From positions 24,611 through 88,610 of the forward strand of contig CAIQWJ010000030.1 of NCBI GenBank assembly GCA_903875575.1: a stretch of DNA of 64,000 bases. Reading direction: 5' to 3'. The translations under genes were made by a program, and so were the position numbers. The stretch comes from an uncultured Acidobacteriia bacterium. GTDB taxonomy: Bacteria > Acidobacteriota > Terriglobia > Bryobacterales > Bryobacteraceae. Shown piece by piece: positions 16,677 to 26,486 of the stretch; positions within the stretch are counted from its first letter, which is position 1, and each line of letters starts with the position of its first letter. Under the pieces are notes generated by a model, which had not been told where the DNA came from, did not search any database, and was given only the letters and a program-made list of their open reading frames with translations.

Positions 16677-17885
16677 CTATTCGTAACGTAAGGCTTCGGT
16701 CGGATTCAACTTTGATGCCCGGCTGGCAGGCAAAATGCCGAAAACCAAGCCAACCAGGCTGGAGACGGTGAAGGCAATCACGATGGACCAGATGGAAATC
16801 GGAATGTCCAGATTGTCTACAAAGAAACGTACGCTCAAGGGCATGGCTACTCCCAGAATGATGCCGACCGTGCCGCCGGAGAGGCTGATCAAAACGGCTT
16901 CCAGGAGAAACTGCATCAGGATGTCCCGTCGCGGTGCCCCGATGGCCTTGCGAATGCCGATCTCGCGGGTTCGTTCCGTCACCGTGACCAGCATGATATT
17001 CATGATTCCGATTCCAGAGATGACCAGTGCGATGGCCGAAACCAGCACAAGAACCAGCGTCAGGACGACCGCGATGCTTTTGGCTGCGGCCAGGATCGCG
17101 CCGAGGTTTTCCACTTTGTAAGTAGCACCCACGCGATGGCGACTCTGCAGGATTTCCTGAACCTCGGCGGTAACGGACTCGACATCCGCCGGGTTGCGAA
17201 CCTGGACGTAGAGCGGATCGATGCGGTCCACCGGTACAAAGTACTGCTGAACCGTGATCGGGATCAGCACGGTCTTATCATTCAGTTCCGACTGTCCGAA
17301 GGTGTCGACCTTCTCTTTGAAAGTGCCGATTACCGTGAACTGCAGCCCCCGGATCTTAATCGTCTGGCCAACTGCGGCGCTTTGGCTGCCGTAGATGCTG
17401 ACGGCCAGTTTTTCGGTAAGAAGCGCGACTTTCTGCCGGAGGCTTGTATCGCTGGCATCCAGGAAGCGACCTGCGAGAACTGCGATGTTCCGAACGGGCT
17501 TATAGTACTCATCGGAGCCGATCACCAGCAGACGTTGCTCTCGTCCGTTGATGAACATGGAATCGTAGTTACTTTCAATTCCCGTGGCGGCAGTGATGCG
17601 CGCGGCCAGTTGTTCGCGAATCGCCTGAATGTCGCCGCTCTTGATATAGTCGCCGCTTACTTCAGCGGAGGAGGATTGGGTGCCGATTTCGTAGGAGGCG
17701 AAGACCATATTGGAACCCACGCCCTCGATCTGATCGAGAATGTAGTCCTGACTGGTCAGCGAAATCGTGACGACGAGAATGACGGAGGCAGTGCCAATCA
17801 CCATGCCCAGGGCGGTCAGCAGCGAGCGCACCGGGTTGTGGCGCAGGGCCAGCATACTGAATCGAAGTGCTTCACCGAATTGCAC
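16677..17885 (-). CDS. ABC transporter permease, MacB/FtsX type
   Basis: This 402-residue permease starts at GTG 17885. It has an N-terminal transmembrane helix (about 20-42), a large periplasmic MacB-PCD domain (about 45-240), and three C-terminal transmembrane helices around a conserved FtsX core (SGIGIMNIMLVTVTERTREIGIRKAIGA). It lacks an ATPase domain, so unlike classical MacB it needs a separate nucleotide-binding subunit, which is not beside it. It is transcribed divergently from zwf across a 97-base region and coupled to the TolC-like gene. Mechanotransmission of a substrate or lipoprotein to TolC is the likely role by family. Confidence 0.88.
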   Translation of the reverse strand: MQFGEALRFSMLALRHNPVRSLLTALGMVIGTASVILVVTISLTSQDYILDQIEGVGSNMVFASYEIGTQSSSAEVSGDYIKSGDIQAIREQLAARITAATGIESNYDSMFINGREQRLLVIGSDEYYKPVRNIAVLAGRFLDASDTSLRQKVALLTEKLAVSIYGSQSAAVGQTIKIRGLQFTVIGTFKEKVDTFGQSELNDKTVLIPITVQQYFVPVDRIDPLYVQVRNPADVESVTAEVQEILQSRHRVGATYKVENLGAILAAAKSIAVVLTLVLVLVSAIALVISGIGIMNIMLVTVTERTREIGIRKAIGAPRRDILMQFLLEAVLISLSGGTVGIILGVAMPLSVRFFVDNLDIPISIWSIVIAFTVSSLVGLVFGILPASRASKLNPTEALRYE

Positions 17886-17982
17886 GAGTGTTCCGAGGCC
17901 TCTCTTTCAACTTTAGTGCATGGAAGTCTGGCGGCTGTGTTCCGTTCGCCGTGCTATCCTCACCCCAACACCCGCATTTCTT

Positions 17983-19374
17983 ATGGACGACAACAATTCC
18001 GATGCACTCGTATTCTTTGGCGCGACCGGCGATCTGGCTTTTAAACAGATTTTTCCCGCCCTGCAGGCGCTGGTAAAGAGACATGGCCTGAACATTCCCA
18101 TCGTCGGCGTGGCGAAGGCCGGCTGGAACCTGGATCAACTGAAGGCGAGAGCCCGAGACAGCGTGGCGCAACACGGCGGTGTCGATGAAGAACAGTTTTC
18201 GAAGCTCTCCGGGCTGCTCAGGTACGTCGATGGCGACTATCGGGATGATGACACCTACGCGCGCCTGCGGGTGGAACTGGGGGCATCAAAACGTCCGCTG
18301 CACTATTTCGCGATACCGCCCAGCATGTTTGGCGCAGTGGCCGAAGGACTCCAGAAGTCCGGGTGTGCCACGAATGCCCGGATCGTGGTGGAAAAGCCAT
18401 TTGGTCGCGATCTGGCTTCCGCTCAGGAACTGCAAAGGATTCTTTCGCAGTTCTTCCCGGAGCCTGCGATCTTCCGCATCGATCATTTCCTGGGCAAGGA
18501 ACCAGTCCAGAACATCCTTTACCTGCGATTCGCGAACCAATTCCTGGAACCCTTGTGGAACCGGACTTACGTCAGCTCTGTACAGATTACGATGGCGGAG
18601 AATTTCGGCGTGCAGGGGCGCGGCAGGTTCTACGAAGAGGCCGGCGCGATTCGGGACGTTGTCCAGAACCACCTCTTCCAGGTGCTGGCGAGTCTGACGA
18701 TGGATCCTCCCACCGGGGAAGCCCATGACGCGATTCGTCATGAGAAAGCCAGGATTCTGCGGGCTATCCGGCCCATGGGACCAGGCGATCTGGTGCGCGG
18801 ACAGTTCAAAGGCTATAGGCAGGAGCCGGGGGGTGCGGTGGATTCCACGGTAGAGACATTTGCGGCCGTGCGGCTTTTTATCGACACGTGGCGCTGGGCG
18901 GATGTGCCGTTTTATATTCGGGCGGGCAAGTGTATGCCGGTTACCGCGACCGAGGTGACCGTGAACTTCAGGCGTCCTCCAATGGAGACCTTTTCGGAGG
19001 CCTCTCCCGACTTGCCAAACAGGCTGCGCCTCCGGTTGAGTCCGGACGTGGTGATGGCCATGGGAATCCGCGTGAAAATGCCAGGCGAACGCATGGTTGG
19101 CGAAGACGTGGAATTGATCGCCATGCACCAGACCGGAACCGAAATGACTCCGTATGAGCGGCTGCTGGGGGACGCGCTGAAAGGCGATCAGTCTTTGTTC
19201 GCCAGTGGCGACGCGATTGAAGCGCAGTGGCGGATCGTGGACCCGGTACTTGGAGACGTTACTCCCGTTCACGAATACGAGCAGAACAGCTGGGGTCCGG
19301 CGGCGGCGAATGTACTGATTGGCGATCCTGGGGGCTGGCTGAATCCCGCGTTTGCGAGCGTGGCGTTGAAGTAG
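17983..19374 (+). CDS. zwf: Glucose-6-phosphate 1-dehydrogenase
   Basis: This 463-residue enzyme oxidises glucose 6-phosphate to 6-phosphogluconolactone with NAD(P), the first step of the oxidative pentose phosphate pathway. The Rossmann motif GATGDLA is at 13-19 and the substrate-binding/catalytic motif RIDHFLGKE at about 165-173. I chose ATG 17983 because upstream sequence in frame (from 17920) lacks homology-like character and the Rossmann motif then sits at the usual distance. It is the first gene of a three-gene operon with the glucokinase-like and gnd genes, and no pgl gene is present. Confidence 0.95.
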   Translation: MDDNNSDALVFFGATGDLAFKQIFPALQALVKRHGLNIPIVGVAKAGWNLDQLKARARDSVAQHGGVDEEQFSKLSGLLRYVDGDYRDDDTYARLRVELGASKRPLHYFAIPPSMFGAVAEGLQKSGCATNARIVVEKPFGRDLASAQELQRILSQFFPEPAIFRIDHFLGKEPVQNILYLRFANQFLEPLWNRTYVSSVQITMAENFGVQGRGRFYEEAGAIRDVVQNHLFQVLASLTMDPPTGEAHDAIRHEKARILRAIRPMGPGDLVRGQFKGYRQEPGGAVDSTVETFAAVRLFIDTWRWADVPFYIRAGKCMPVTATEVTVNFRRPPMETFSEASPDLPNRLRLRLSPDVVMAMGIRVKMPGERMVGEDVELIAMHQTGTEMTPYERLLGDALKGDQSLFASGDAIEAQWRIVDPVLGDVTPVHEYEQNSWGPAAANVLIGDPGGWLNPAFASVALK

Positions 19375-19402
19375 CATCGAAATAGCGGGAGCGAGGCGCG
19401 AA

Positions 19403-20161
19403 ATGGCAAAAAAGAAGGCAGCCTTACCGGCGGTGGAACCGAGTGTTTTGGTGGTTGACGTCGGCGGCACGCACGTAAAGATTCTCGCGTCCGGACAAAC
19501 GGAACCAAGAAAGTTTGCCTCCGGACCAGACCTCACGCCGGGACGAATGGTCAGCGGCGTAAAGAAGCTGGCCGGGCTCTGGAAATACGATGTCGTTTCA
19601 GTCGGCTATCCCGGGCCGGTTCTGCGCAACCGTCCGGTGGCGGATCCCCACAACCTTGCACCTGGCTGGATGGGCTACGGCTTCGAAAAGGCATTTGGAC
19701 ACCCGGTGAAGATCATGAATGACGCTGCCATGCAGGCACTGGGCAGCTACAAGAGCGGTAAGATGCTGTTCCTGGGACTGGGTACGGGTCTGGGCACGGC
19801 CATGATCGTCGAGGGCATTGTTGAGCCCATGGAATTGGGCCATCTGCCCTACAAAAAGGCCACGTATGAAGATTACGTCGGCGAGCGAGCGCTGGAACGA
19901 ATGGGTAAGAAGAAGTGGCGTCGCCATGTTGCGGACGTCGTCGGGCGGCTGATCGCGGCACTGGAGCCGGACGATGTGGTGATTGGCGGGGGAAATGCCC
20001 GGTTATTGTTGAAGCTACCGCCTGGGTGCCGCATGGGTGACAACGCAAATGCGTTCGCCGGTGGTTTTCGGATGTGGGCAAAGGCACCTGCCGTCAATAT
20101 GGCGGCAATCGCGCGTCCGCGAGTGACTCGCAGTAAAACGAAAACAGGAAAAGCCGTCTGA
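19403..20161 (+). CDS. ROK-family glucokinase, polyphosphate glucokinase-like
   Basis: This 252-residue sugar kinase has the N-terminal phosphate-binding motif [12 protein letters not shown] (about 16-27), a catalytic-site segment [14 protein letters not shown], the nucleotide-binding [11 protein letters not shown], and [20 protein letters not shown]. The short length and these segments match PPGK-like ROK proteins, which can use polyphosphate or ATP to make glucose 6-phosphate. It lies 28 bases after zwf and 29 before gnd, so the operon would run from glucose to ribulose 5-phosphate. A Lys/Arg/Thr-rich C-terminal tail (from about 235) is unusual. Phosphoryl donor cannot be told from sequence. 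Confidence 0.85.
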   Translation: MAKKKAALPAVEPSVLVVDVGGTHVKILASGQTEPRKFASGPDLTPGRMVSGVKKLAGLWKYDVVSVGYPGPVLRNRPVADPHNLAPGWMGYGFEKAFGHPVKIMNDAAMQALGSYKSGKMLFLGLGTGLGTAMIVEGIVEPMELGHLPYKKATYEDYVGERALERMGKKKWRRHVADVVGRLIAALEPDDVVIGGGNARLLLKLPPGCRMGDNANAFAGGFRMWAKAPAVNMAAIARPRVTRSKTKTGKAV

Positions 20162-20190
20162 AGGACGGCATAGGAGAAGGGAATTTCAGA

Positions 20191-21216
20191 ATGCAATTAG
20201 GCATGATCGGTTTGGGAAGAATGGGCGCGAACATGGTGCGCCGTCTGATGAAAGGCGGTCACGCGTGCGTTGTTTTTGACCGATCCGCAAAAGCGGTGGA
20301 TCAAATGGCTGGCGAAGGTGCCGCTGGCTCCACCTCGCTGGCCGATCTTGTGGCGAAACTCACCGCGCCGCGCGCCCTCTGGCTGATGGTACCGGCGGCC
20401 GTGGTGGATGCCACGATTGCGGATCTGGAGCCGTTGCTCGAAACCGGAGACATTCTCATCGACGGCGGCAATTCTTACTACGTCGACGATATCCGTCGTG
20501 CGAAGGAGCTTGCAGGGAAGGGAATTCACTACGTCGACGTTGGCACCAGCGGCGGTGTTTTTGGTCTGGAACGTGGGTATTGTATGATGATTGGCGGCGA
20601 ACCGGAAACGGTCAGTCACCTCGATCCGATTTTCCACACGTTGGCGCCGGGAATGGGCGACGTACCACGTACTCCGGGCCGCGACACAGCTACCGGGACT
20701 GCCGAATCCGGCTACCTGCATTGCGGACCGAATGGTGCCGGTCATTTCGTCAAGATGGTCCACAACGGAATCGAGTACGGGATGATGGCTGCTTACGCAG
20801 AGGGCCTCGGAGTCCTTCGCGCGGCGAACGTTGGGAAGCAGACACACGCGGCGGACGCTGAGACGACGCCGTTGCGGGATCCTGAGCATTACCAGTACGA
20901 TTTCAATCTGCGGGATGTGACCGAGGTTTGGCGCCGCGGCAGCGTGATTGCTTCGTGGCTGCTCGATCTGACTGCGGCCTCTTTTTCGGGTGATCCGGAG
21001 CTTTCGCAGTTTGCCGGCAGGGTTTCGGATTCAGGCGAAGGGCGCTGGACGATCCACGCGGCAATCGACGAGGCCGTACCGGTGCCTGTGCTCTCCGCCG
21101 CTCTCTATTCCCGTTTTGCCTCACGAGGTGAAGCGGATTTCCAGAACAAAGTGCTCTCCGCGATGCGGTTCCAGTTTGGCGGGCATGTGGAGAAACCAGC
21201 CGAAAATAAGGGCTGA
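20191..21216 (+). CDS. gnd: 6-phosphogluconate dehydrogenase, decarboxylating (short GntZ/YqeC type)
   Basis: This 341-residue enzyme converts 6-phosphogluconate to ribulose 5-phosphate and CO2. The Rossmann GLGRMG is at 7-12, substrate and catalytic elements include [32 protein letters not shown] and [21 protein letters not shown] (catalytic Lys and His-Asn). The length is that of the short, often NAD-preferring class rather than the 470-residue E. coli form. A strong GGAGAAGGG ribosome binding site precedes ATG 20191. It ends one base from the converging membrane protein gene at 21218. Confidence 0.94.
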   Translation: MQLGMIGLGRMGANMVRRLMKGGHACVVFDRSAKAVDQMAGEGAAGSTSLADLVAKLTAPRALWLMVPAAVVDATIADLEPLLETGDILIDGGNSYYVDDIRRAKELAGKGIHYVDVGTSGGVFGLERGYCMMIGGEPETVSHLDPIFHTLAPGMGDVPRTPGRDTATGTAESGYLHCGPNGAGHFVKMVHNGIEYGMMAAYAEGLGVLRAANVGKQTHAADAETTPLRDPEHYQYDFNLRDVTEVWRRGSVIASWLLDLTAASFSGDPELSQFAGRVSDSGEGRWTIHAAIDEAVPVPVLSAALYSRFASRGEADFQNKVLSAMRFQFGGHVEKPAENKG

Positions 21217-21217
21217 G

Positions 21218-21562
21218 CTATTCGTCTTTGCCGCTGTCGATATACATACGCAGCGCTTCGGCAATGGCAATCCAGATGTTCAGCAGACCAAGGCCGCTGA
21301 CTGCGCCGCGAACGTAGCCTTTGACCCAGATTTCATGCCAGATGGCGGGGGTGAAGAACGAAAAGTAGTTATTCGTCCAGCTGTCCGTCCATGGATAAAT
21401 CATCAGAAACAGGCCCAGTTCCAGACAGAAGACAATGAACACCACCGACGCAATCCGTCGCGGCCACATACTGCGGGGCGGAGCGGGGGGCTGCGGTGTC
21501 GAGGGAGCGCCTGCTGGTGCCCCCGCTTCAGTCTGCCCGGATGGATTTGGATCTGGGGTCAT
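21218..21562 (-). CDS. Small membrane protein of unknown function
   Basis: This 114-residue protein has a Pro/Ala-rich cytoplasmic N-terminus (about 1-32) and two hydrophobic segments (about 36-55 and 85-105), joined by an aromatic-rich loop YPWTDSWTNNYFSFFTPAIW. I do not recognise a family. Related small proteins with a Pro-rich leader are common in acidobacterial genomes beside housekeeping genes, which is only a general impression. It lies 12 bases downstream of rnhB on the same strand and may be co-transcribed with it. Confidence 0.6.
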   Translation of the reverse strand: MTPDPNPSGQTEAGAPAGAPSTPQPPAPPRSMWPRRIASVVFIVFCLELGLFLMIYPWTDSWTNNYFSFFTPAIWHEIWVKGYVRGAVSGLGLLNIWIAIAEALRMYIDSGKDE

Positions 21563-21574
21563 GAGCTTCGCCGC

Positions 21575-22318
21575 TTAATTCGCGAACATCTCCATCTGGC
21601 GGTCCTGTGCTGCGGCGGAATGAAAAGCGTGTTGCCGCACGGGCTCATAGCTGAAGCGGTGCAGCGGAGACGGCCCGTGCTCGTGCAGGGCAGCCATATG
21701 CTCCGGACTGAGGTAGCCTTTGTGATTGGCCAGACCGTACTCGGGGTAGTAGCGGTCCCATTCGCACATCATCTGATCGCGATGCACCTTGGCGATGATG
21801 GAAGCTGCGGCGATGGCATGGCAACGTTCGTCGCCCTGAATCAAAGGCTGTTGGGGGATCTGGATATCCAGAGGAACGGCATCCACGAGGACAAAATCGG
21901 GTAATGGCTGGAGTTGCAGGATGGCGGACTTCATAGCCAGGCGCGATGCCTGGTAGATATTGACGCGATCGATAGTGGCGGAATCGACGGCCCCGATGGC
22001 CCACGCGACCGCGCGCTCGCGAATCGTGAGTGCCAGTTCCTCGCGACGTTCGGCGTCCAGTTTCTTGCTGTCGTTGAGACCGCGAATCGGGCGATCCGGT
22101 GAAAGAATGACAGCAGCCGCGACAACCGCACCAAAAAGTGAGCCGCGGCCAACTTCATCGGCACCGGCAATGAAGTGAAAACCCCGGGCACGCAACTCAT
22201 CCTCGGCAGTCCCGACACACTTCCAGCGCGTTTTCCGGCTGGAAGTGGCCTTCGGCGAGATACTGCCGGTCGGTTCAATCCGTGTTGGTGAGCGGCGTGC
22301 CGGTTTTTCGTTAGGCAT
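21575..22318 (-). CDS. rnhB: Ribonuclease HII
   Basis: This 247-residue endonuclease removes RNA from RNA-DNA hybrids and single ribonucleotides from DNA. The catalytic core starts with IAGADEVGRG (D54, E55), followed by LNDSKKLDAERRE, a third Asp in LVDAVPLD and AAASIIAKVHRDQMM. It carries an N-terminal extension of about 35 residues compared with typical bacterial RNase HII, rich in Ser, Thr, Arg and Lys. The only ATG in frame is at 22318, though a later non-ATG start cannot be excluded. It follows rplS on the same strand, an arrangement common in bacteria. Confidence 0.93.
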   Translation of the reverse strand: MPNEKPARRSPTRIEPTGSISPKATSSRKTRWKCVGTAEDELRARGFHFIAGADEVGRGSLFGAVVAAAVILSPDRPIRGLNDSKKLDAERREELALTIRERAVAWAIGAVDSATIDRVNIYQASRLAMKSAILQLQPLPDFVLVDAVPLDIQIPQQPLIQGDERCHAIAAASIIAKVHRDQMMCEWDRYYPEYGLANHKGYLSPEHMAALHEHGPSPLHRFSYEPVRQHAFHSAAAQDRQMEMFAN

Positions 22319-22368
22319 CGAAGCGTGACGGCCGCCGGTGTGTGGAGTTTCCGCGTATCAGGAAACAG

Positions 22369-22722
22369 CTATTGTGCGCGTTCCTTGAGGCGGGCAGCCT
22401 TGCCCTTGAGACCACGCAGGTAGTAAAGCTTGGCACGACGAACACGGCCGGTGCGGACGAAATCGATGTGATCCACAATGCTGGCGTGCAACGGGAAGAT
22501 GCGCTCAACGCCCTGGCCGAAGCTGATCTTGCGGACCGTGATGGTCTCGCTGATGCCCGAGTTATTGCGGGCGATGACGACGCCTTCGAAGATCTGGAGG
22601 CGTTCTTTATCGCCTTCCTTGATTTTGACATGGACACGGATGGTATCGCCGGGGCGAAACCCCGTCGGCTTCACAGCCTTCAGGTTCTTATTGATGTACT
22701 TCTGTAACAACGCGTTCTGCAT
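22369..22722 (-). CDS. rplS: 50S ribosomal protein L19
   Basis: This 117-residue protein of the large ribosomal subunit sits at the 30S-50S interface. Recognisable segments are [50 protein letters not shown] and the C-terminal [20 protein letters not shown]. Length is normal. It is followed 50 bases downstream by rnhB. trmD, rimM and rpsP, its frequent upstream neighbours, are absent; instead a secreted protein gene lies 52 bases upstream. Confidence 0.97.
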   Translation of the reverse strand: MQNALLQKYINKNLKAVKPTGFRPGDTIRVHVKIKEGDKERLQIFEGVVIARNNSGISETITVRKISFGQGVERIFPLHASIVDHIDFVRTGRVRRAKLYYLRGLKGKAARLKERAQ

Positions 22723-22774
22723 TTCGGGACCTTAAGTTGGGTTGAATCTTCATGATACTACAGGGTGTCGGTTA

Positions 22775-23752
22775 TCAAACGAGACTGCGGTTCACCGCGG
22801 GACCAGTGCGCCCGCCGCGTCCGCTGCCGCCGCGTCCACCGGGTCCGCCTCGGCCTCCGGGGAATGAAAACAGGTGTACCATCTGGTCGATCAGGTTGCC
22901 GGCGATATCGGCATTCAGAGAGAACGAGCGGCCTGTCTGCTCGACCGTGAAGCCGTCCCAGAAACGCAAAAGTTCCGGTTCTGACTCCGGGACATTGAGG
23001 CGACCGAGGCCCACCAGCCCTTTTGCGGTATCGCGCAGGGCGATGGCGTCCTTTTCAGTGGCCGTGGTGCAGTGGATCGCGGCCTGAAAGCCCGACGCCA
23101 CCGACGCCGTAAACCAAGTGCTGTCGATGCCTTTGAAGATGCTGGAAAAGTCGATTCCGTTGCCGACTCGTGGCAGATTGGCGGCCAGGAACGAGGCAAA
23201 GCCCGTAGAGACGCCCCAGAGTGGCGTTTGCGGGTCTATGGAGGCTACCCGAGCCAACAGGGCCTTGGCCCCCGTGTGGGAACCCGTCTGCCACTCGTCC
23301 AGAGCCGCGATGACGGCGGGCAACTCACCCGCAGCGGCCAGACTGGAATCCAGCAGACAGTACCCGTAATTGTCCAGCACGCGGACGTTGTATTGTCCGT
23401 GGCGCAGAAGTTTCGTTGCCGGACTGCCCGCAGGGACTGGATCCTGCTTCAGGTTGAACGTGCCGCGAGCCAGAACGACGTTGCCCTGGGGAAGGGTAGT
23501 CAGCAGGAGTTCACGCACGTCGCGGCGTGGGTCAAAGCCGGTTTGCCTGGCGAACTGGTCGAGTTGGGGGAGTTTCTGTTGTGCCACCAGCTTCTGGTAG
23601 AGGTCCGAAGCGATCAGCCGATCCATGTGCGCGCCCACGAGTGACGTGGCACCAGGCGGCACCATACGGACCAGGACATTATCCACGCGCGGTGCCGCCA
23701 AAGCTGCCACAGCGGTAAAGGGGAGAAGTACAACCGAAAGAAAAGACCGCAT
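22775..23752 (-). CDS. Secreted protein of unknown function with Gly/Arg-rich C-terminus
   Basis: This 325-residue protein has a signal peptide (about 1-19, ending ALAA). The body is alpha/beta without a motif I recognise; the pattern of a stress-sensing or DUF3352-like secreted protein (SLVGAHMDRLIASDLYQKL) is only suggestive. The C-terminal 25-30 residues are a low-complexity Gly/Arg stretch (GGRGGPGGRGGSGRGG). A similar tail closes the quinoprotein at 33481. It is located between rplS and an ABC-2 exporter on the same strand, 12 bases downstream of the permease gene, and is likely co-transcribed with the exporter. Confidence 0.65.
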   Translation of the reverse strand: MRSFLSVVLLPFTAVAALAAPRVDNVLVRMVPPGATSLVGAHMDRLIASDLYQKLVAQQKLPQLDQFARQTGFDPRRDVRELLLTTLPQGNVVLARGTFNLKQDPVPAGSPATKLLRHGQYNVRVLDNYGYCLLDSSLAAAGELPAVIAALDEWQTGSHTGAKALLARVASIDPQTPLWGVSTGFASFLAANLPRVGNGIDFSSIFKGIDSTWFTASVASGFQAAIHCTTATEKDAIALRDTAKGLVGLGRLNVPESEPELLRFWDGFTVEQTGRSFSLNADIAGNLIDQMVHLFSFPGGRGGPGGRGGSGRGGRTGPAVNRSLV

Positions 23753-23764
23753 GGTGTCAGAGCC

Positions 23765-24598
23765 TTAGAACGTTCTGCGACGGAAGTGCAGGATACCCGC
23801 TGCCAGTACGACAATTCCGAACAGGGCGGTGCTCCAGACCGGCATCCAGCTATCCACCGCTTCGTTGAGAATCAAATGCCGAATGATGACCCCGATGTCC
23901 GAAGTCTTCGGGAGTACGTAATAAAGCACGGTGACGACATTGCGGGACCATTCCGCGCTCAGCAGTCGCTCAATGGTGGCGCGCTGCTGCAGGATCGGGG
24001 TGACGATCATGATGCCAAACGTCACCATAATGGCTACTGCCGCGCTTTCCCACAGAACGCCCACCAGCACAATTACTGCCAGCAATACGCCGAAAACGAA
24101 GATTGTAAACAGGCTGGACAGCAGATAGCCGCCGCCCCATAGACCGGTTTTAATGCCAAAGATGATCCAGGATCCGATCGTGAGGTAGAGGATGTTGGCG
24201 GCTACCACCAGCAGGTTCCCCAGATAGCGGCCCAGCAGGATCAGGCTTCTTGACACCGGCTTGGACAGCAGGAGCTCAATACGTCCCGGTTCGAAGACCG
24301 CGGCCACAAGTCCGGCTGAGGCGAACACCGAAATGATCATACCGAAGAAGTAAAGAGCCATGGCGATCACGCTCTGTGTCTGGTGGACCAGCCCTTGCAC
24401 GTCCGTGGTGGGCATAGCGCGTCCGAAAATCGTAATGGTGGCCAGGGCACCGGCGACAACGTCGATGCGCATGATGAAAACCAGAAACGCCAGCAGGGCG
24501 GTACAGCATCCGGCAAAACCCCAGAAGATCCGCCGCGCAAAGGCCTCCCGAAAGGTGTCCTTGATCAGGGCCAGCACCGGTATCAATTGTGAATTCAC
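23765..24598 (-). CDS. ABC-2 type transporter permease
   Basis: This 277-residue protein has six predicted transmembrane segments (first around 25-45, last 250-270), a QSVIAMALYFFGMIISVFAS region and the conserved RIELLLSKPVSRSLILLGRYLG loop typical of ABC-2 permeases. Its start codon overlaps the stop of the ATPase gene by one base, so the two are translationally coupled and should form one exporter. The substrate is unknown. The gene order ATPase, permease, secreted protein might mean the exporter serves envelope maintenance, but that is speculation. Confidence 0.88.
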   Translation of the reverse strand: MNSQLIPVLALIKDTFREAFARRIFWGFAGCCTALLAFLVFIMRIDVVAGALATITIFGRAMPTTDVQGLVHQTQSVIAMALYFFGMIISVFASAGLVAAVFEPGRIELLLSKPVSRSLILLGRYLGNLLVVAANILYLTIGSWIIFGIKTGLWGGGYLLSSLFTIFVFGVLLAVIVLVGVLWESAAVAIMVTFGIMIVTPILQQRATIERLLSAEWSRNVVTVLYYVLPKTSDIGVIIRHLILNEAVDSWMPVWSTALFGIVVLAAGILHFRRRTF

Positions 24599-25521
24599 TA
24601 GCCCTCCACCGTCTTCATGAAGACCTCTTCGAGCGTACTGCGGGTACGGCCAAACGTCTCCACCTCGCAGCCGTTGGCGCGCGCCAGATCCAGCGCCTGA
24701 TTGGCCTCTTCGCGGGTTCCGAATAACAATTGCAGCATGCCGTTAGCGGCTCCTGCGGAACGTGCGCGGCTCCGTAATTCTGTTTCCATTTGCTCCGTGG
24801 CCCCGCTGATTTCCAGACGGTAGCCGCTGCCGCTGGTCAGTTCGAGTACCGTCCCGCTGAGCGCCAGTTTACCCTTCTGGATAATTGCCACTTCACGGCA
24901 GAACAACTCCACCTCAGCCAGCAGATGGGAGTTCAGAAAAATCGTGACGCCCTTTTGTTCAAGCGCATGCAGCACGTCGCGAATCTGTCTCCGGCCAACC
25001 GGGTCCACGCCATCGCTCGGTTCGTCCAGCACCAGGAGCTTCGGCGCATGCATCAGCGCCTGGGCCAGGCCGACGCGTTGCAGCATGCCTTTCGAGTACT
25101 TACCCAGCCGCAGTTGGTGCGCGCGTTCGTCCAGCCCAACCTGTGTGAGCAGATCCGGTATCCTGCGCTTGCGTTCCGCCGCTCCCATGCCGGAAAGCGC
25201 ACCGTAGAAATCCAGCATGTCCCAGCCAGTGAGGTAGGTGGGAAACCGGTGGTTTTCCGGCAGGTAGCCGATGGGCGCGCGCGCCGCGGGTTCTCGGGAA
25301 TCGCGATCAAAAACCATGGCGCGGCCAGCCGTGGGATGCGCCGCGGAAAGCAGCATTTTCACGAACGTCGTCTTACCCGCGCCGTTCGGCCCCAGCAGGC
25401 CATACGTGGAACCCACCGGTACCCGGATGGAGATGTTGTCGACGGCAGTGAGTTCCCGCCGCGGCCAACGGCTACGAAAGACCTTGGTCAGATTTTCAGT
25501 CTCGATGGCGTAGGCTGGCAT
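24598..25521 (-). CDS. ABC transporter ATP-binding protein (ABC-2 exporter)
   Basis: This 307-residue ATPase has Walker A GPNGAGKTTF (about 43-52), signature YSKGMLQRVGLAQAL (about 145-159), Walker B LLVLDEPSDGVDP and the H-loop LNSHLLAE. These features place it in the DrrA/CcmA-like ABC-2 group. A C-terminal extension (about 220-307) carries the regulatory alpha/beta segment common to these proteins. It pairs with the permease that starts at its stop codon. A 46-base gap separates it from the upstream unknown gene. Confidence 0.93.
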   Translation of the reverse strand: MPAYAIETENLTKVFRSRWPRRELTAVDNISIRVPVGSTYGLLGPNGAGKTTFVKMLLSAAHPTAGRAMVFDRDSREPAARAPIGYLPENHRFPTYLTGWDMLDFYGALSGMGAAERKRRIPDLLTQVGLDERAHQLRLGKYSKGMLQRVGLAQALMHAPKLLVLDEPSDGVDPVGRRQIRDVLHALEQKGVTIFLNSHLLAEVELFCREVAIIQKGKLALSGTVLELTSGSGYRLEISGATEQMETELRSRARSAGAANGMLQLLFGTREEANQALDLARANGCEVETFGRTRSTLEEVFMKTVEG

Positions 25522-25567
25522 TATCAGTAAGTTACGTCGGGAAGTCTAATAAGTTCCATCAGGGTGC

Positions 25568-26071
25568 CTAATTGCGCACACCCGGCGCTTCGGTACGTCC
25601 GGCCAGGGGCTGGACGGCGGAACCACCGCATACGGCGACCCCGGTCTTCACCAATGCCACCAGCAGGTTACCGAGCATGGCGTACAGTACCTGTTCCGTC
25701 AACGGCTGGCGTCCGGGCAGGCGAAAGGATGCCGGCAGTTCCTTGGCGATACGCAGCCTCAGTCCATTAGACATGTTGCGGCCGTTTCTGTCACGTTTAT
25801 TGGCGATGGAAATTGGCGTCTGCATGATATTGCCGGTCCGCCCATCCACGTAGAACTGGCAGCGGGAAAACCAGCCAAGATTGGCGGGATCTGCGGCATC
25901 GAAAAGCAGCAGCGGCGATTCCCGCTGGGTGGCCGTCAGCTCTACCAGGATGTGGCCCGGTGCTTCTTTGGTGCGCGCTTCAAAACCAGCCTGCTGGGCG
26001 ACCTCCGTCACCGCGGCGGGATCGATTTCGAGGAGAATCAGTTTGTGGGGCCCAGCCTGGAGTACCTGCAT
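25568..26071 (-). CDS. Protein of unknown function
   Basis: This 167-residue soluble protein has no signal peptide and no motif I recognise. It has an N-terminal alpha/beta half (KLILLEIDPAAVTEVAQQAGFEA, LVELTATQRESPLLLFD) and a middle segment with several Asn, Arg and Asp residues (ISIANKRDRNGRNMSNGLRLRI). It lies 11 bases downstream of a STAS-domain gene on the same strand, so the two are probably co-transcribed and might interact. No function is assigned. Confidence 0.6.
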   Translation of the reverse strand: MQVLQAGPHKLILLEIDPAAVTEVAQQAGFEARTKEAPGHILVELTATQRESPLLLFDAADPANLGWFSRCQFYVDGRTGNIMQTPISIANKRDRNGRNMSNGLRLRIAKELPASFRLPGRQPLTEQVLYAMLGNLLVALVKTGVAVCGGSAVQPLAGRTEAPGVRN

Positions 26072-26082
26072 GTTCTACCGGC

Positions 26083-26430
26083 TTACTGCATGCCCGCGAC
26101 TGCTTCGTCAACGGTGGCGGCGAAGGGAATCACGGAATCGAGGTGAGTCATGTGAAAAATGGTCTGCACCACGCCATGGGCCCCGGCAACGCAGAGCTTG
26201 CCGCCGAGATTGGTCAGCTTGCCGAAACACATTGCCATGATTCCGATGCCGCTGCTATCGATGTGGTGGACGCCCGTGATGTCCAGGACAATTTTTCGGG
26301 TACCGTCCGCGATGGCCTTCAGGACGACATCTTCCATATGGGCGCTCTCGCGGCCAAGGGAAATACGACCGCTGAGTTCGACGACCAGGATACCGGGTTC
26401 ACAAGTGCGTGTGGCGAGATTGAGCAACAT
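26083..26430 (-). CDS. STAS-domain anti-sigma factor antagonist
   Basis: This 115-residue protein matches SpoIIAA/RsbV-type antagonists that bind and release an anti-sigma factor kinase in a phosphorylation-dependent switch. The phosphorylation site is the DSSG motif around S59-S60 (HHIDSSGIGIM), preceded by the usual beta strand KIVLDITGV. No kinase, phosphatase or sigma factor gene is next to it, so its partner is elsewhere or it serves a different STAS-type sensor. It sits between a glycosyltransferase gene and an unknown gene, all on the minus strand. Confidence 0.88.
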   Translation of the reverse strand: MLLNLATRTCEPGILVVELSGRISLGRESAHMEDVVLKAIADGTRKIVLDITGVHHIDSSGIGIMAMCFGKLTNLGGKLCVAGAHGVVQTIFHMTHLDSVIPFAATVDEAVAGMQ

Positions 26431-26486
26431 TTGGTGTCTGAAGTACAGGATAGCAGTGATTTAGGGGCGGGATAAGGACCGGGCCG

